From Spirodela intermedia (lineage: Eukaryota > Streptophyta > Magnoliopsida > Alismatales > Araceae), in assembly GCA_902729315.2 (NCBI GenBank), contig LR746271.1, positions 1,882,001 through 1,946,000 on the forward strand: DNA of 64,000 bases. Direction: 5' to 3'. Below, one piece after another: positions 52,701-64,000 of the stretch. Both the position numbers and the translations under genes were made by a program. Numbering within the stretch: position 1 is the stretch's first letter; the number at the start of each line of letters is the position of its first letter. The notes under the pieces are model-generated. The model had not been told where the DNA came from. It worked only from the letters and a program-made list of their open reading frames with translations, and searched no databases.

Positions 52701-55700
52701 AGACCAAGAAGGGTGTAAGTCAAGTCGTAACTTGGGTGATCATAAGAAAGTTATATGATAGGATAAATGGGATTTTAGCCTTTGGACTGGCCACTAAAAT
52801 GCTTCTCCAGTTTTGATCAGCTTGGTCTCATTTTTTTCAAGCACCTATATTGGAGAGAGAAAAGGACGAGAGAAAAAGATCAAGAAGGAGCATTTTAAAA
52901 TTCTAAGTTGACATATCATGATCAACCTTCATTGGCCTGCTCAATGGGTTTCTTTTCCTTGCCATTGAACAAGCCTTGATTATGGGGTATTATCTTGTCA
53001 ATTCTCACATCAGCAAACTGTCAATGGAATAGGGCCTTTCCATAGAAAATTGATTTTAAAAAGGCCTAGAAATAGATTGGAATGAGGTAAGCCTCAAAAC
53101 TTGTCTATGGGTTGGGCCATAGTAAAAGTCTAGGCTGGCCCCACCTAGCCAGCCCACATGTGGTTGGTTTGAAAAGTTCTATCCATTCTAAGTTGTTGAC
53201 TTTTGAGTCATTAATGTTTTGATATCCACAAAATAGATGTCAGGGAAACGATAGTCTAATTTAAAATAATATGTAAACTTTAAGGTAAAACAAATGTTAA
53301 AATAATGACATAATAGGGGACTTTAAAACCTCTATGACAAGTTAGGTTATGTAGGTAATAAAAAAATAACATAATAAGAGCCTGAATATTACTTTCAAGT
53401 GATCCATTGGAAGTCAATAGTTGGGGATGTAGTTGTTTTAAGACATTTCAATAAAGCGATATATTACTCTCTGTCTCTCTCTCTCACATCGTACATTGAC
53501 AGCCTTAGTGAGAAGTCACTACCTTCACCTACGTTGTAAGATTAATTATTTTTATTACCTTGTAACTAGAATTATAGTTACTAAATTTATATCTCTATTT
53601 TAGTATATACTAGGGTCAAGAATCTAGGATGATTGAATTATTTATATTCACGTCATTTAGAATATGTGCACAATGATATATTTTCATACATAAGAGTGAT
53701 TAACCCTTGAAACTACTGAACTCTTCCTTCTAATGATAATAAGCTTAAAAATTTATTATGTCGCCATTAAACATCAAATTATCTCTAGAAGCTTTTATCA
53801 ATTTAAGATTAAATCATTTTAATCCGTAGACCTCATTGTGCTCAATTTGCCACAAATGTTTCGAATTTATAATCATTAGACTTTGGAATGGGCAATTTAG
53901 TGTGCACACTATATTTGTATATACACACATTTATGAATGTGATTCACCACCAACAGGCAAACATATGCTTTCAAGATTATTTTACCCATTACAACATTGG
54001 CTAATGGTGAACGAGATATGAATTCAAAAGTTAGTATTTGAACATGTAGAGTGAACTACTAAGAGCATCAGCACCCAATTAGATGAGTTTTATACTCACA
54101 ATGAGAAAGACACCATGTAATGATAATTTGGTAATGTTGTATGCTAAAATCCCTTTCAAGAAAATAAAAAAAATATTTTATTGGTAAAAATGTGATGTAA
54201 TATATCACACCCTATCACACCCTTTGATTTTCTTGTTTAAAATAGAGACAAGAAGGTGTCATAAGACATGCCAAAAGGTGTAACATGTGATAGAAGATTT
54301 CAAACATGAGTGACATATCCTAAACTTGTCATAGGATCAAACAAAAACTTAGAAAATATTACACAAATTCGACTAAAGAGTGATCAAGTCAAATGCTGGT
54401 CAGATTGATACTATGTTGCACGTATTATTTAGTTAAGTGTAACCATGTTGAAACTTCCTCAAACATTGAAAATCCCAAAAAATTATAAGGCTTATATTAT
54501 CACCCTTAAGATCATTTTACAACTCTATTTCTTTCATTCTTCTGTGAAGGTACTCTAGAGAGTGCAGATAACAAGAGAGAGAAAGTCAAGTTAGTGCCTT
54601 GGTGTCTAATGTGAGGAGATAGATCAATTATATCTATTGTGTAAACAGAGTTACTGACCTCATGAATATCAATTATAATTTTTTGAGAGCAAATATTAGA
54701 AAATGAGGATATGAACATTTGATAAGTGGATGTATGTAAAGGAAGTCAAAACCACTATACATTTAATTATTGATTTCACTTTCCTATTTAATATGTCAAC
54801 ATGGTGTGACAACTCAACAAGTCAACTCAATTTGTGCCTACCTTGTGCATCAACACAACTTAGCCTATGTTGGTGCACTTAGTACAAAACAAAAAACCTA
54901 AAAACACATAAGTAGAGAAAATATTTTATGAAACTATTCCAATCCTCTTTCCCCCTTCTTAGTGTTCAACATATGGGGATTTACAACCTTATGTTTCAAC
55001 ATATTGTTCCTCTTGTAGCCTCCTTTAAACCAAATAAGCCACTCTAAAGTTGTGTGCATATATGTGTGTCAAATGACTTACAACTATTCATCTATGCTTA
55101 CATCTATTATTGCATGTATAGGAATAATAAGATTTAATCGATATTAGTTGCTTAGATTATCTATTCTACTTTTTTCTTTTTTTGTATGATAAAAATAAGC
55201 CTAACTTGTTGTATACATGAGAAAAATTATTTCTAATGAATGTATTAGTAAATAGCTCAGCAGCATGTTCCTCATAATTGATGTTGTGTAGACTGTTGCA
55301 GTTGTGATAAAGCTCAACCAATTTGTCATCTTGTTATCTCCTATATTAAGTTATTCAATTTTTACTTATTGGATTTTAAGAATGGTGTCTTACCTTAAAA
55401 CCTACAAGACAAGGACTTTGTGACCTCTATTGTGAATAAATATAAAAATAAAGTACGACATGCTAATAAGCCATTACATGTTTCCATATTATCACCAAAG
55501 ACCTAGTTTATTCATTCCAAAAAATATGATGTTATTTTGATTTAAACAAGGAAAATACGAATCCATCATATTCATAAAGATTAAATATAGTCATTTATAC
55601 AATTTATACTGATGCCATAGTGATGATGGAGATGATGAGGATGTATATGGTCTAATTTGTCTTTTATTAGAAAAATTGAGGAAAAAAATTTCTCAAAGAA

Positions 55701-56200
55701 AAATCTTTCTTGGTATTGATGTTATGTGATCCCATTGTGACAACTTCATTTGTAAAATAATTTCTAAAGGAAATAAGATTCCTATGATGACCATTAAAAA
55801 TATTCATAAATTAACGGCTTTAGGTAGAAATTTGCATAAAAAGAAATCAAAGGTATGTATCAAAGATTTACATGGCAAGTGCCTATGTTCACCTAACTAA
55901 GCAAATGTTACACTATTCATTCAGTCAATCATTGAATATGTGATCTTTAGACCACTCATTTAATAGGTATGAAATGTATTTGATGATATCAAAAGTCATG
56001 TTCAACCCCACACACACAAACATATATGTATACATAGACATGGATAGAAAGTGGGGGAGGAGATTGGATTTAGGGGCAACCATGTCTTCATTATGTTTGC
56101 TCATACAGAAAATAGATGGTGTATTATCAAAGGGTTGAAATCTACTCAATTTTCTTATTCTTTGTGCAAGAGAAGTTTATTAGAGATATATAATCAATAT
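49740..56200. other. AT-rich gene-free DNA
   Basis: Just after the peroxidase gene, a short GC-richer piece (50050-50330) has repeated fragments such as gtgtcttcgcgtgaagg (50059 and 50102) and two diverged copies of gccgaggcttcgctatccggattct (about 50190 and 50260). From 50700 on the sequence is AT-rich with only short open frames. It is probably old transposon-derived DNA, but no domain is recognisable before 56.2 kb. Confidence 0.5.
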
Positions 56201-56448
56201 AAGGGGGAGTGTTACAGAAAAAAGTTTTTTATTAATTGTGAGGCTCATAAAATAAAATAAAAATTAACGACTATGAGGTAGTTGTCATTGCATAATCAAT
56301 AAGACAATGCTCTTTATCCTTGCAATGGTTTGTTAATAAGCTTGGTAATATAGGAAAACAATTTTATTTATGATTTTCTCAAGAACTTCTCCATATCTTC
56401 CCCTCAAGGTATTCCTAAATTGATCATGAATACGGTATCAAAGTCAGT
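56201..56448 (+). mobile_element. Copia-type PPT, short LTR remnant and PBS
   Basis: aagggggag at 56201-56209 is a typical polypurine tract and is followed directly by tgttac, the usual start of a copia LTR. About 220 bases later, ggtatcaaagtcag (about 56435-56448) resembles the primer-binding site tggtatcagagc, complementary to initiator Met-tRNA. One LTR flanked by a PPT on the left and a PBS on the right suggests two copia elements once joined through a shared LTR. No terminal duplication was verified. Confidence 0.45.
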
Positions 56449-57333
56449 ATCAGGTTAATGGAAATTAAATAATTTATTTTATTAAAAAGGCTTCGATAGT
56501 AAACTGTCCCTAAATATTTCTTTAACCTTTTACGATAGATGAAAAATAGTGATACAATGATTGGGTCCAAATAAAATGCATTTAGAAAATGGCTAATTTA
56601 TAATTTATTAAATATAGAATAATTTATTTTTTACTTCAAACAACATTCCTATATTATCACGGATGGTAAGTAAATTTTTATGATCAATTGATCTTTAAGG
56701 TTTTATTATTTTTCTTAATCCGTTCAAGATCACTTTCTCAAAAAAATAAAATCATCAACAATAAAAGCAATGTCCAAAGTAAATTTGTGAGCAAATACTA
56801 AAACATGTTAAAGAATTTTACAAAAATCAAACACCATTGTAACATGACTGAATTTATATACAAAGAAAAGTCTTTAAGGATTATTTAAATTATTATATTC
56901 TATGAAATGTGCATGATGATTGTGTAAGCTAGTTATCTATAAAAATGAAAATCACTTAATTGCACTCATTCCATAAATACAATTGAGAAAAAAATTGAAT
57001 TACTAATGTGTAAAGAGAACATAATTAGTTCCAAATAAAAAAATAGTATCAAATTTATCTCATCAATCAATCTATTAGAGCAAAATAGATTTTCAAGAAC
57101 AAATTTAACGAGTACAGCAAGATTTTAAGAAATAAAACTAGACTAGTAGGTCATGGTTAAATTGATGAAGTTGGTTCTATGCTTACATTGATGAACCTGC
57201 ACAAATTAAGGATGTCACGCCAACATTATTTTATCATAATTAATTTTCCATTTGAGCTTCAAAATCGAGTCTAAGAATAATATTATGAAGGCTTCAATAG
57301 AATTGAAGATGAAGTGTTTGGAATATGCTTCTT

Positions 57334-57364
<31 letters not shown>

Positions 57365-57499
57365 GTAGAGTGATAGGCTCACTAGGACTTGCCTTTTGTT
57401 GGCCCACTACCCATATTATAGATTGCACAGGCTTTCATGTCTGATATAGACCGTTTGCCCCCTTTTTATCTCAATGGTTCTCTCTCACACACATTAACA
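56449..57499. other. AT-rich DNA between retroelement remnants
   Basis: No coding domain seen. A (CT)n run lies at about 57331-57361. The last part may be LTR sequence of the element that follows. Confidence 0.4.
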
Positions 57500-60400
57500 T
57501 GGTATTAGAGACCTTTAATTTGCAGATGTCACTGCCTTGAATCAAACTCTCTTGGATGTACTATCTAGGACTACATCCCTCTATATTGGTATGAAGAGAA
57601 ACATGGTGCCATTGCCCTAGGCTCTTATTTCGTATCATCTTCTCTTATTTCTGGTCAAGTTTCTCGTAGCCACAATTTCTTTGTATCCATTTTCCACATG
57701 TTTATCTTAGCACCACTTCAAGACATACATCAATCTACTCATATCGAAGTAGAAAATCAGAGAAAACATATATTATTATCATCAGTCATGGTGATGTTAA
57801 ATCTTCCTCTAATATCATTAAGAACTTGATTGAACCATTGAGTTTTCTAGTTCAAATTATCATTTTAGAAATGATTTTTTTGATTTTTTTTACTTCAAAC
57901 TCAATTTTCTGGTATATGGTTACTAAATATGTTCTTATTTACATATGGTTATGAGATCACTTGCTAAAATCAATTATTAGTGGACAACTATCAACATTTA
58001 TCTTCACATTTTCTTTGTTCTTAGATGTAAATTGAGGTAATTAATGAATCAAGAAGTATTGGTCCTCAATTAAATGAAATCAATTATTCATATTGAAACT
58101 ATGTGATGACTCATTTTTTACATAGAAAAAATATGAGGAAATATATAGATGACACAAAAGTTATGTTCGTTAAATCCCAATCAGAAGATAAATCTTCCTC
58201 AATTACAATAGTTGAGTATTGACATCAAATGGAGGAATGGCATGTGAATAACTCTAAGATTGTTATGTGGATTAATAATGTAGTGGAGTAGTGTACTAGT
58301 TCATGATTAGTAAAAAAATTCAGTAAAAAGCTGCTTTGAATTATTTAGCTTGTAATTATACAAAATCCATTTTTTTTAAAGAATAAGAATATCAACTCAA
58401 AGGTGAAGGACTATTTTTCAAGGTTCTCACTTTATTCAATATTTGTATTCTCATTTTTGTACATTTTAGGATAAACTTATTCTCATAGAATCACAATATA
58501 TAAAAAAATAATTATAATTTTAAAATATCATGAGAAGAAAGATTCAAACAATTATTAATAACAATTTGAGATGATTTTAAAGTTTTCCATATATCTTTGC
58601 TATATCAGTCTCCACTACTTACTATTTTTATCATAGTCAGTGAATTACATGCTAAAAAAACTGATTTGTGATCACTTAATTCTACTAGTGTACAGGAACT
58701 ACACTTATGTTGGCTGATGGACATAATAATCTAATTGTACCTCCTAAGAAACCAATATTTCATGTCTCTCTTGATGGATGTAATTATTTTCATTCCAAAG
58801 GTCATTAAAAGAAAGATTATCATCTTCAAGGAAAAAGATGAGGGCCTGGACAAGGATAAAGTGCAACTACCTCTACAAAAAAGACATGGTGATCATGACA
58901 TTTAAGGATTCCCCACATGACATCTATTATACTTATTATGTAATTTATCTTTACTTTACCTAAAGGGATATCTAATGGTGACATTCAAACTTTTCTATCT
59001 AAAAAACTTGCACATATTTACTAATTTAGTATTTTTGTCTCTAAAAAACTAGTTACTATCAACTTTTCTACTCTTAAACCTTCATGTACTACTTCTCTTT
59101 GGACCCTTGATTTTGGTGTCACAAATCATATGACACCTTTGACTATTTAACATATTTATTCTATTTCACCTCCACATTTTACCACACTTTACTGTACTAA
59201 TCAATTGGTTCTACTACTCAATTCAAGCTTTCTCTTCATAATGTTCTTCATGTGCCTTACATATTTATTAATTTATTGTCTGGTAATCAATTAGTTGATC
59301 TCAGTTATCATATTTTTGTCTTGAGTCTTGTGTTTTTAGGATCCACATGCCAAATGAACAGATTGAGACAAGTTGTAGAGTTAGATGATATGTCAATTAG
59401 AAAAACTCCACATCTCTACATCATTTTTAGATATAGTGTCCTCTCAAAATATTTCCTCCTATAGGCTTTGTCAAACCTCCTCTCCTTTCTACTTATGACA
59501 CTCTTATTTGGGTCATGTGTCTATATCTCGATTAAATTTTTTAATATTGACATATGCCTTACAATCAATTACTCTATGTGATATATCTAAATTGTTGTGA
59601 ACGTAAACTTACAAAATTATTAGTTTTACATGTTGTGAACGTAAACTTACAATCAATAACTACCTTTAGTTCTGCTCTTTCTCATTTGATTCATTTAGAC
59701 ATTTGAGTTCCTATTCTATTAGCAACTAAGGATAGACCTTGTTTTTATGTTATCTTTATTGATGATTTCACATGTTATACATGGGACTTCAAAGACTACA
59801 ACTTTCTACTTATATACAAATCATTTATTATCATGATAAAAGAAAATTTTAGAAAGTTAATTAAAACTTTTCATTCTAATATGAGTAGAGAATATAAGTC
59901 AACAATATTTCCAGATCTACTCACATCAAATGAATAATTTATTAGACATCATGCCCTTATACACTTCAGCAAAATGACGTAGCCAATGTAGACATTGTTT
60001 GTTTTCTAGGAAGAAGCTTTTTAACTACTACTCATCTTATAAATCTCATTTCATATCATCTCACTTTTGGATCATAACATTGATAACTCCTGACCATTCT
60101 TCTCTTCCTATTTTTTGCTCAACTTGCTTCAATTTTCTTCGTGAATCTAAACATAATAAGTTATCATTTTTCTCATGTATGTGTTTTTTTCTTGGGTATA
60201 ATGTATCTCAAAAAGGTTATCAATGTTATGATCCTATGTCTAATCGTTTCTTCTGGTCTAATCATGTTATATGTTTACAACATATTCCATTTTATCTCAT
60301 TTATGATAGTTTAACTCACTTAAAAACCTATACCTCATAAACATAATCTATTGACCTCTTCTTAAACATTTTAGGTCTTTTTCCTTCGTCAAGTTTACCT

Positions 60401-60920
60401 CATAATCTTACTCCACGGTCTCATGAGGAAACTATTGAACTAATGTAGAAGCTAGCTTATCAATTTCTATCTCTACTACCTTATCACATCTTCCCTTGTC
60501 AGCTGATCCCTCTTCTTTTACTTCACCTGAACGTTACATTCTTCTAACTCATTGTCATTAATTGCATACTCAGCAGAACTCCTTCTCATCCACCTCTTCT
60601 CCTGACTACATTTCCTTCCTTTCTTCTATTCATTCTCTCACTAAGCCTAAGTCTGTCAATGAATCATCTTTGAATGTAAATTGGGAATCAGAAGGGCTTG
60701 TTGCACTCCGTCAAATTGATAATGTTCCTCTTTTCGTAGATAAACATACTATTTGCTGCAAATGAGTATATAAGATTAAACCTAAGTCAAATAGATATCT
60801 TAAATGCTACAAAGTCATACATGTGGCCAAAGGTTTTTCATACTCATCTCTTGTTGCAAAAATGACATATATTCATACATTTACTTTTGTTGCAAAAATT
60901 ACATAACATATATTCACACT
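57500..60920 (+). mobile_element. Decayed Ty1/copia retrotransposon
   Basis: A PBS-like site tggtattagagacc (57500-57513) is followed by remnants in copia order. There is a zinc-knuckle relic (CNYFHSKGH, near 58779), then a protease and pre-integrase relic WTLDFGVTNHMTP (59100-59138; functional copies have a DSGA motif). The integrase core follows, with IFIDDFTCYTWDF (about 59750) and IKTFHSNMSREYKS (about 59860), and then an integrase C-terminal part, FFLGYNVSQKGYQCYDPMSN (about 60187). The start of reverse transcriptase is visible as VYKIKPKSNRYLKCYKVIHV, then AKGF (60766 on). Many stops and frameshifts break the frames. The RT catalytic part and 3' LTR are not recognisable, so the copy is truncated and inactive. 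Confidence 0.85.
59594..59657 (+). repeat. 21-bp direct repeat in copia remnant
   Basis: gttgtgaacgtaaacttacaa occurs twice, 40 bp apart (starting near 59594 and 59634). It is probably a small local duplication within the integrase region. Confidence 0.85.
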
Positions 60921-61482
60921 CTTATATCTATTGATGCCTTCTTGTGGTTAGTCATAATATTAACTTGATGTGAAAGATATTTTTTTAATTCAATTATATA
61001 TATATATGTATGATAAGAAAAAAAATGCCCAGTACACAAAAAATAAGAATACAAAAGATTTTCCGGTCTAATAAATCTTTAAATTTATTGCTCTAATGGT
61101 TTTGATTGGAGAATTCAATTTTAAGAAATAATTCGAAACACTAAACAGTCAGTAGATGCAATGTGTTTAGAGCATCAAACTTTTTTGCTATGATCGTATG
61201 TAACCAACTGAGAGCTATTTACGTTATGAAGAAAGCTTGAAGATAATGAGGTTCCCTTAGAATCTCCAACAAATTGATAAGAAAAACCTTGGACACCATT
61301 GTATCTTTGTGAAGTTTTAGTACATCACGAGTTTATAGAATGAAGAACGAGAAAATTAAAGCCTTAACTTTGGTCATCCTGGATGACAAGATTTTCCTTA
61401 GTAATTAGTACACTTAACTCATAAACCCCGTCATATCCATCAATTACAAAGTACTTTACAAATTTTCGTATTGTTTTAGGTA
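60921..61482. other. AT-rich 3' flank of NF-YC gene
   Basis: No gene recognised. It includes the NF-YC 3' UTR near its right end and the end of the retroelement remnant at its left end. Confidence 0.45.
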
Positions 61483-62136
61483 TTACTGAGAACCAGGAGG
61501 AGGGGGTTGATGGCCGACATCCCCTTGAGCATCTAAGCTTGTTCCTGCTATATAGGATCCCTCCATGGGCAGGCCCTGCTGCCACATCGGCTGCCACTGC
61601 TGCGCCGGTTGCCCCATCATCATCCCTGGCGGCGCCGCCTGGCCAATGGACGGGTAGTAGTACGGCACCCCCGTGGCGCTGCCGCCACCGCCGCCGCCGG
61701 GGACGAGCCCCAGGCCTTCGTCCTTGACTTCCTCCCTCGGGACGATGTCAACGAGGAAGTCGAAGATGTCGGTGCGGGCGATGGCGGCGGCGACATCGTT
61801 CTTCTGAAGCGTCCTCCGCTTGTTCTCCTCCGCGTGCAGCCACGAGCGGATGGTGAGCTCCAGAATGAAGAGCTCGCAGGCCTTCGCGAAGAGGACGGGG
61901 GCCTCTGCGGAGATCATGCGGACGTCCTCGTCCGCCTTCATGATCTTCTTGATCCGCGCGAGGGGGAGCTGGTGGTTCTTGAAGTCGCTGGCGTGGGCCA
62001 CCTCCTGCCGCTGGTAGTTCCAAAACATCTGAAGCTGCTGGTTCTGCTGCTGTAGAAGGTGGTGGAACGGCGCCTGCTGGTACGGCGGCGGCTGCGACGG
62101 TGGCGGCGGTGGCGGAGGTGGCGGCTGGCTGTCCAT
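61483..62136 (-). CDS. NF-YC: NF-YC (nuclear transcription factor Y subunit C)
   Basis: A single-exon coding region of 217 aa. A Pro-rich and Gln-rich N-terminus ([30 protein letters not shown]) leads to a conserved histone-fold domain at about residues 57-135: [60 protein letters not shown] and [20 protein letters not shown]. This matches plant NF-YC of the NF-YC3/9 type. NF-YC pairs with NF-YB and then NF-YA or CONSTANS to bind CCAAT or related sites; in plants this controls flowering, ABA response and photomorphogenesis. The Gly-rich linker (GGGGGG) and Gln/Met-rich tail are usual. The start at 62136 is the first ATG of the domain frame. The upstream DNA holds tandem repeats. Confidence 0.95.
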   Translation of the reverse strand: MDSQPPPPPPPPPSQPPPYQQAPFHHLLQQQNQQLQMFWNYQRQEVAHASDFKNHQLPLARIKKIMKADEDVRMISAEAPVLFAKACELFILELTIRSWLHAEENKRRTLQKNDVAAAIARTDIFDFLVDIVPREEVKDEGLGLVPGGGGGGSATGVPYYYPSIGQAAPPGMMMGQPAQQWQPMWQQGLPMEGSYIAGTSLDAQGDVGHQPPPPGSQ

Positions 62137-62219
62137 CCCCCCCGCCTACCTCCTATGCTGGCCCTCACCAGCCGCCCTTTCTTTCTATTGCACCAACGGT
62201 AGATCTCCGCCTTTTCCCT

Positions 62220-62925
62220 CTGAAGAGGTTGTCGGAAGGAGAGGGCACCCAAATTTGGAAATGGCAGCAGTACCTGAAACGGGAAAGAATCAGATCCTAG
62301 TTCATCGGATCCGACGAGAGAGAATCAGTTTCTGTGCCCGCCTTCAGCAGCCGCCGTTTCTTTCTACTGAACCTACGGTAGATCCTCGCCTTACTCTCTT
62401 TGAACTGGCTGCCGGAAGGAGAGGGAACCCAAATTTGGAAATGGCGGCGGTACCTGAAATGGGTAAGAATCAGATCCTGGTTCAACCGATCCGACGAGAA
62501 AGAAACATCATTAGGCTCTCACAGGATCCCGCCACCTTACTGACTGACTACCTCTAGCTCAGCTTCTCTCTTGGATCAGTTGTCGGTGACAAAGGTGTCC
62601 AAATTTGGAAATGGCGGCGGAATCAGGAATGGTCTGACGTCAGATTCTGATAGTCTTGATCTGACGAGAAACAAATCAGCTTTAGCTGCTAACCATGTTT
62701 TCTTGCCCCCATACTCCCCCCTCAGTGATCTGATCTCACGAGAAAGGGCCCTACTTTCGAAACTGCCTTTTCTACCAATCTCTACCTTTCCTTCTATCTT
62801 GGAATAGTCATCGGAGGCGAGCACATCCAAATATGGAAATGGTGGCAGGATCAGAAAACGGTTGGCGTCTGATCTTGCTCTCGTTTTGGTCAGACGAGAA
62901 AGGATCCAGTTTTAGGTCTCACAGG
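62220..62925. repeat. Degenerate tandem repeats upstream of NF-YC
   Basis: Four diverged copies with anchor caaatttggaaatggcggcgg (plus strand) at about 62250, 62430, 62600 and 62828, followed each time by ggatcagaatc- or agatcctg-like sequence and ccgacgagaaag (62300-62335, 62488-62502, 62660-62672, 62892-62902). Spacings are 180, 170 and 228 bp. They lie in the 5' UTR, intron or promoter of the minus-strand NF-YC gene. Confidence 0.85.
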
Positions 62926-63334
62926 GACCGCAACTGAACATGCACAGGAGAAGACGAAGGCTTAGAGAGAGAAAGGTTTGGAAATGGCTTCACAGGAAGG
63001 TGTTTTAGAGAGGAATCGTTTTTTTTCCGAGAGGAAGGCCTTGCAATAGCTTCTCTAGGGCTTTCTCCAAGGAAGCTTCCTGACCACGGAGAGTAGCCAA
63101 CGGATGCAGGAAGAGGAAGAAGAAGAAGAAGAAGCTCACCCTGCGGAGGACAACGCCGCCGGGCGATGGGGAAACGGGGAATCAAGAGCCAGGAAAACAG
63201 TGAGCTATAGGAGATAGAGAAAGAGAGAGAGATTTGAGAGTAGGCTTCGTCTTGTTTCCCGAAGAACAGGAAGGCCTTTTGAACCAGCGCTGGAGCATCT
63301 GTCCGCTTCAGGTGGTACCAGAGGAAGAGGATGC

Positions 63335-63375
<41 letters not shown>

Positions 63376-64000
63376 AGCGTAAGATAAAGGATAAGATGTG
63401 GATTTCCGTGTGTAGCTGGTATGCATCAGGTGACAAAACCTTATCCTCCTCTGTATTCCGCGCGGATTGGGATTGCAAGATATTTTCCCTCCCCCGTCTA
63501 CTTGTCGTTGCCTTCCTTGGAGGAACGTCTTCCATTCTCTCCACCTTCATGACTTCCAACTGAATCACCTACCTCCACATGGCTCTCCCTCTCTCTCCTC
63601 TCTCTTCCTCTCTCTCTCCTCTCTCTATCTCTCTCTCTATCTCTCTCTCTCTCTGTGTCTGAAAATCGGTTAGTAGGGCCATCCGATAAGCGATTTCAAA
63701 CAACCGTTCACCGCGTGATCTTCGGTCGACTTCGGAAGCAGATTCTGGGCAAATCACAGGAGTCAAACCTGCCCCCTTTAATGCTTTTCAGATCTGAAGC
63801 ACGGGTATATCCTCGTTTACGGGCTGGGCTGGCTTTCAGCCCAATTAGGTTTTCCAAGGCCCATTTCCAACCCAGGTTGCTCTCTGGGTAAACGTCTGTC
63901 CAAATCCCAATAAACAGCCCCCTCCCTGTCCCAGAAGAAAAAGCCCAATAAAGAAACTCCTCCGGGCACCCCCATCAACTGGAATGAGAAGAGAGAGAGA
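62926..64000. other. Distal upstream region of NF-YC, with GA/CT tracts
   Basis: (GA)n at 63341-63366 followed by a G run, and CT-rich sequence at 63583-63660. No second gene is recognised to the window end. A short AAG-type run (63115-63133) also occurs. Confidence 0.5.

Noticed and set aside
61609-62055. Plus-strand open frame opposite NF-YC
   Set aside because: Antisense shadow of the histone-fold coding region.

Overview
The window is nuclear DNA of a flowering plant. It holds twelve intron-bearing or intronless protein genes typical of land plants (SWI3-type chromatin subunit, ACR protein, class I TCP factor, HVA22, HIPP, GPI-anchored lipid-transfer protein, plastid cyclophilin and plastid ribosomal protein L27, class III peroxidase, NF-YC). 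All introns modelled below have GT-AG borders and matching phases. Very GC-rich exons in several genes (ACR, TCP, peroxidase, NF-YC) hint at a monocot, but that is only an inference. (GA)n/(CT)n microsatellites are extremely common, many in 5' leaders, promoters or introns. No prokaryotic features, CRISPR arrays, tRNA or rRNA genes were seen. Layout: 1-2717 (+) is the 3' part of a GYF-domain protein gene. 3434-8054 (+) is a SWI3A-like gene, tail-to-tail with an ACT-domain-repeat gene at 8319-10660 (-). A 3.8 kb intergenic region rich in CT tracts and TTGAC (W-box) cores precedes a thylakoid-type cyclophilin, CYP20-2, at 14501-17077 (+). Then come a class I TCP gene (17745-18509, -), an HVA22 gene (about 21179-21864, -) with a compact array of ACGTG (ABRE) cores upstream, and an OTU-type cysteine protease gene (22814-24822, -). 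An 8 kb repeat-rich intergenic region leads to a HIPP metal-binding isoprenylated protein gene (32956-35105, -). After 6 kb of mostly AT-rich DNA with a 0.7 kb polypyrimidine tract come an LTPG gene (41218-41888, +), the plastid L27 gene (42968-45154, -) and a PER16/45-like peroxidase gene (48359-49739, +). From about 49.8 to 61.4 kb the sequence turns AT-rich and gene-free, with decayed Ty1/copia retrotransposon remains. An intronless NF-YC gene (61483-62136, -) follows, with degenerate tandem repeats upstream of it. The genes do not form one pathway. They are ordinary neighbouring loci for transcription and chromatin (SWI3A, TCP, NF-YC), plastid functions (CYP20-2, L27), stress or metal handling (HVA22, HIPP, peroxidase) and signalling (ACR, OTU). 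I found no convincing new multi-gene system. The best leads are the ABRE array upstream of HVA22, exon-like fragments of an unidentified gene inside the L27 intron, the W-box-dense region before CYP20-2, the in-frame tandem repeats in the GYF protein and the repeat block upstream of NF-YC.
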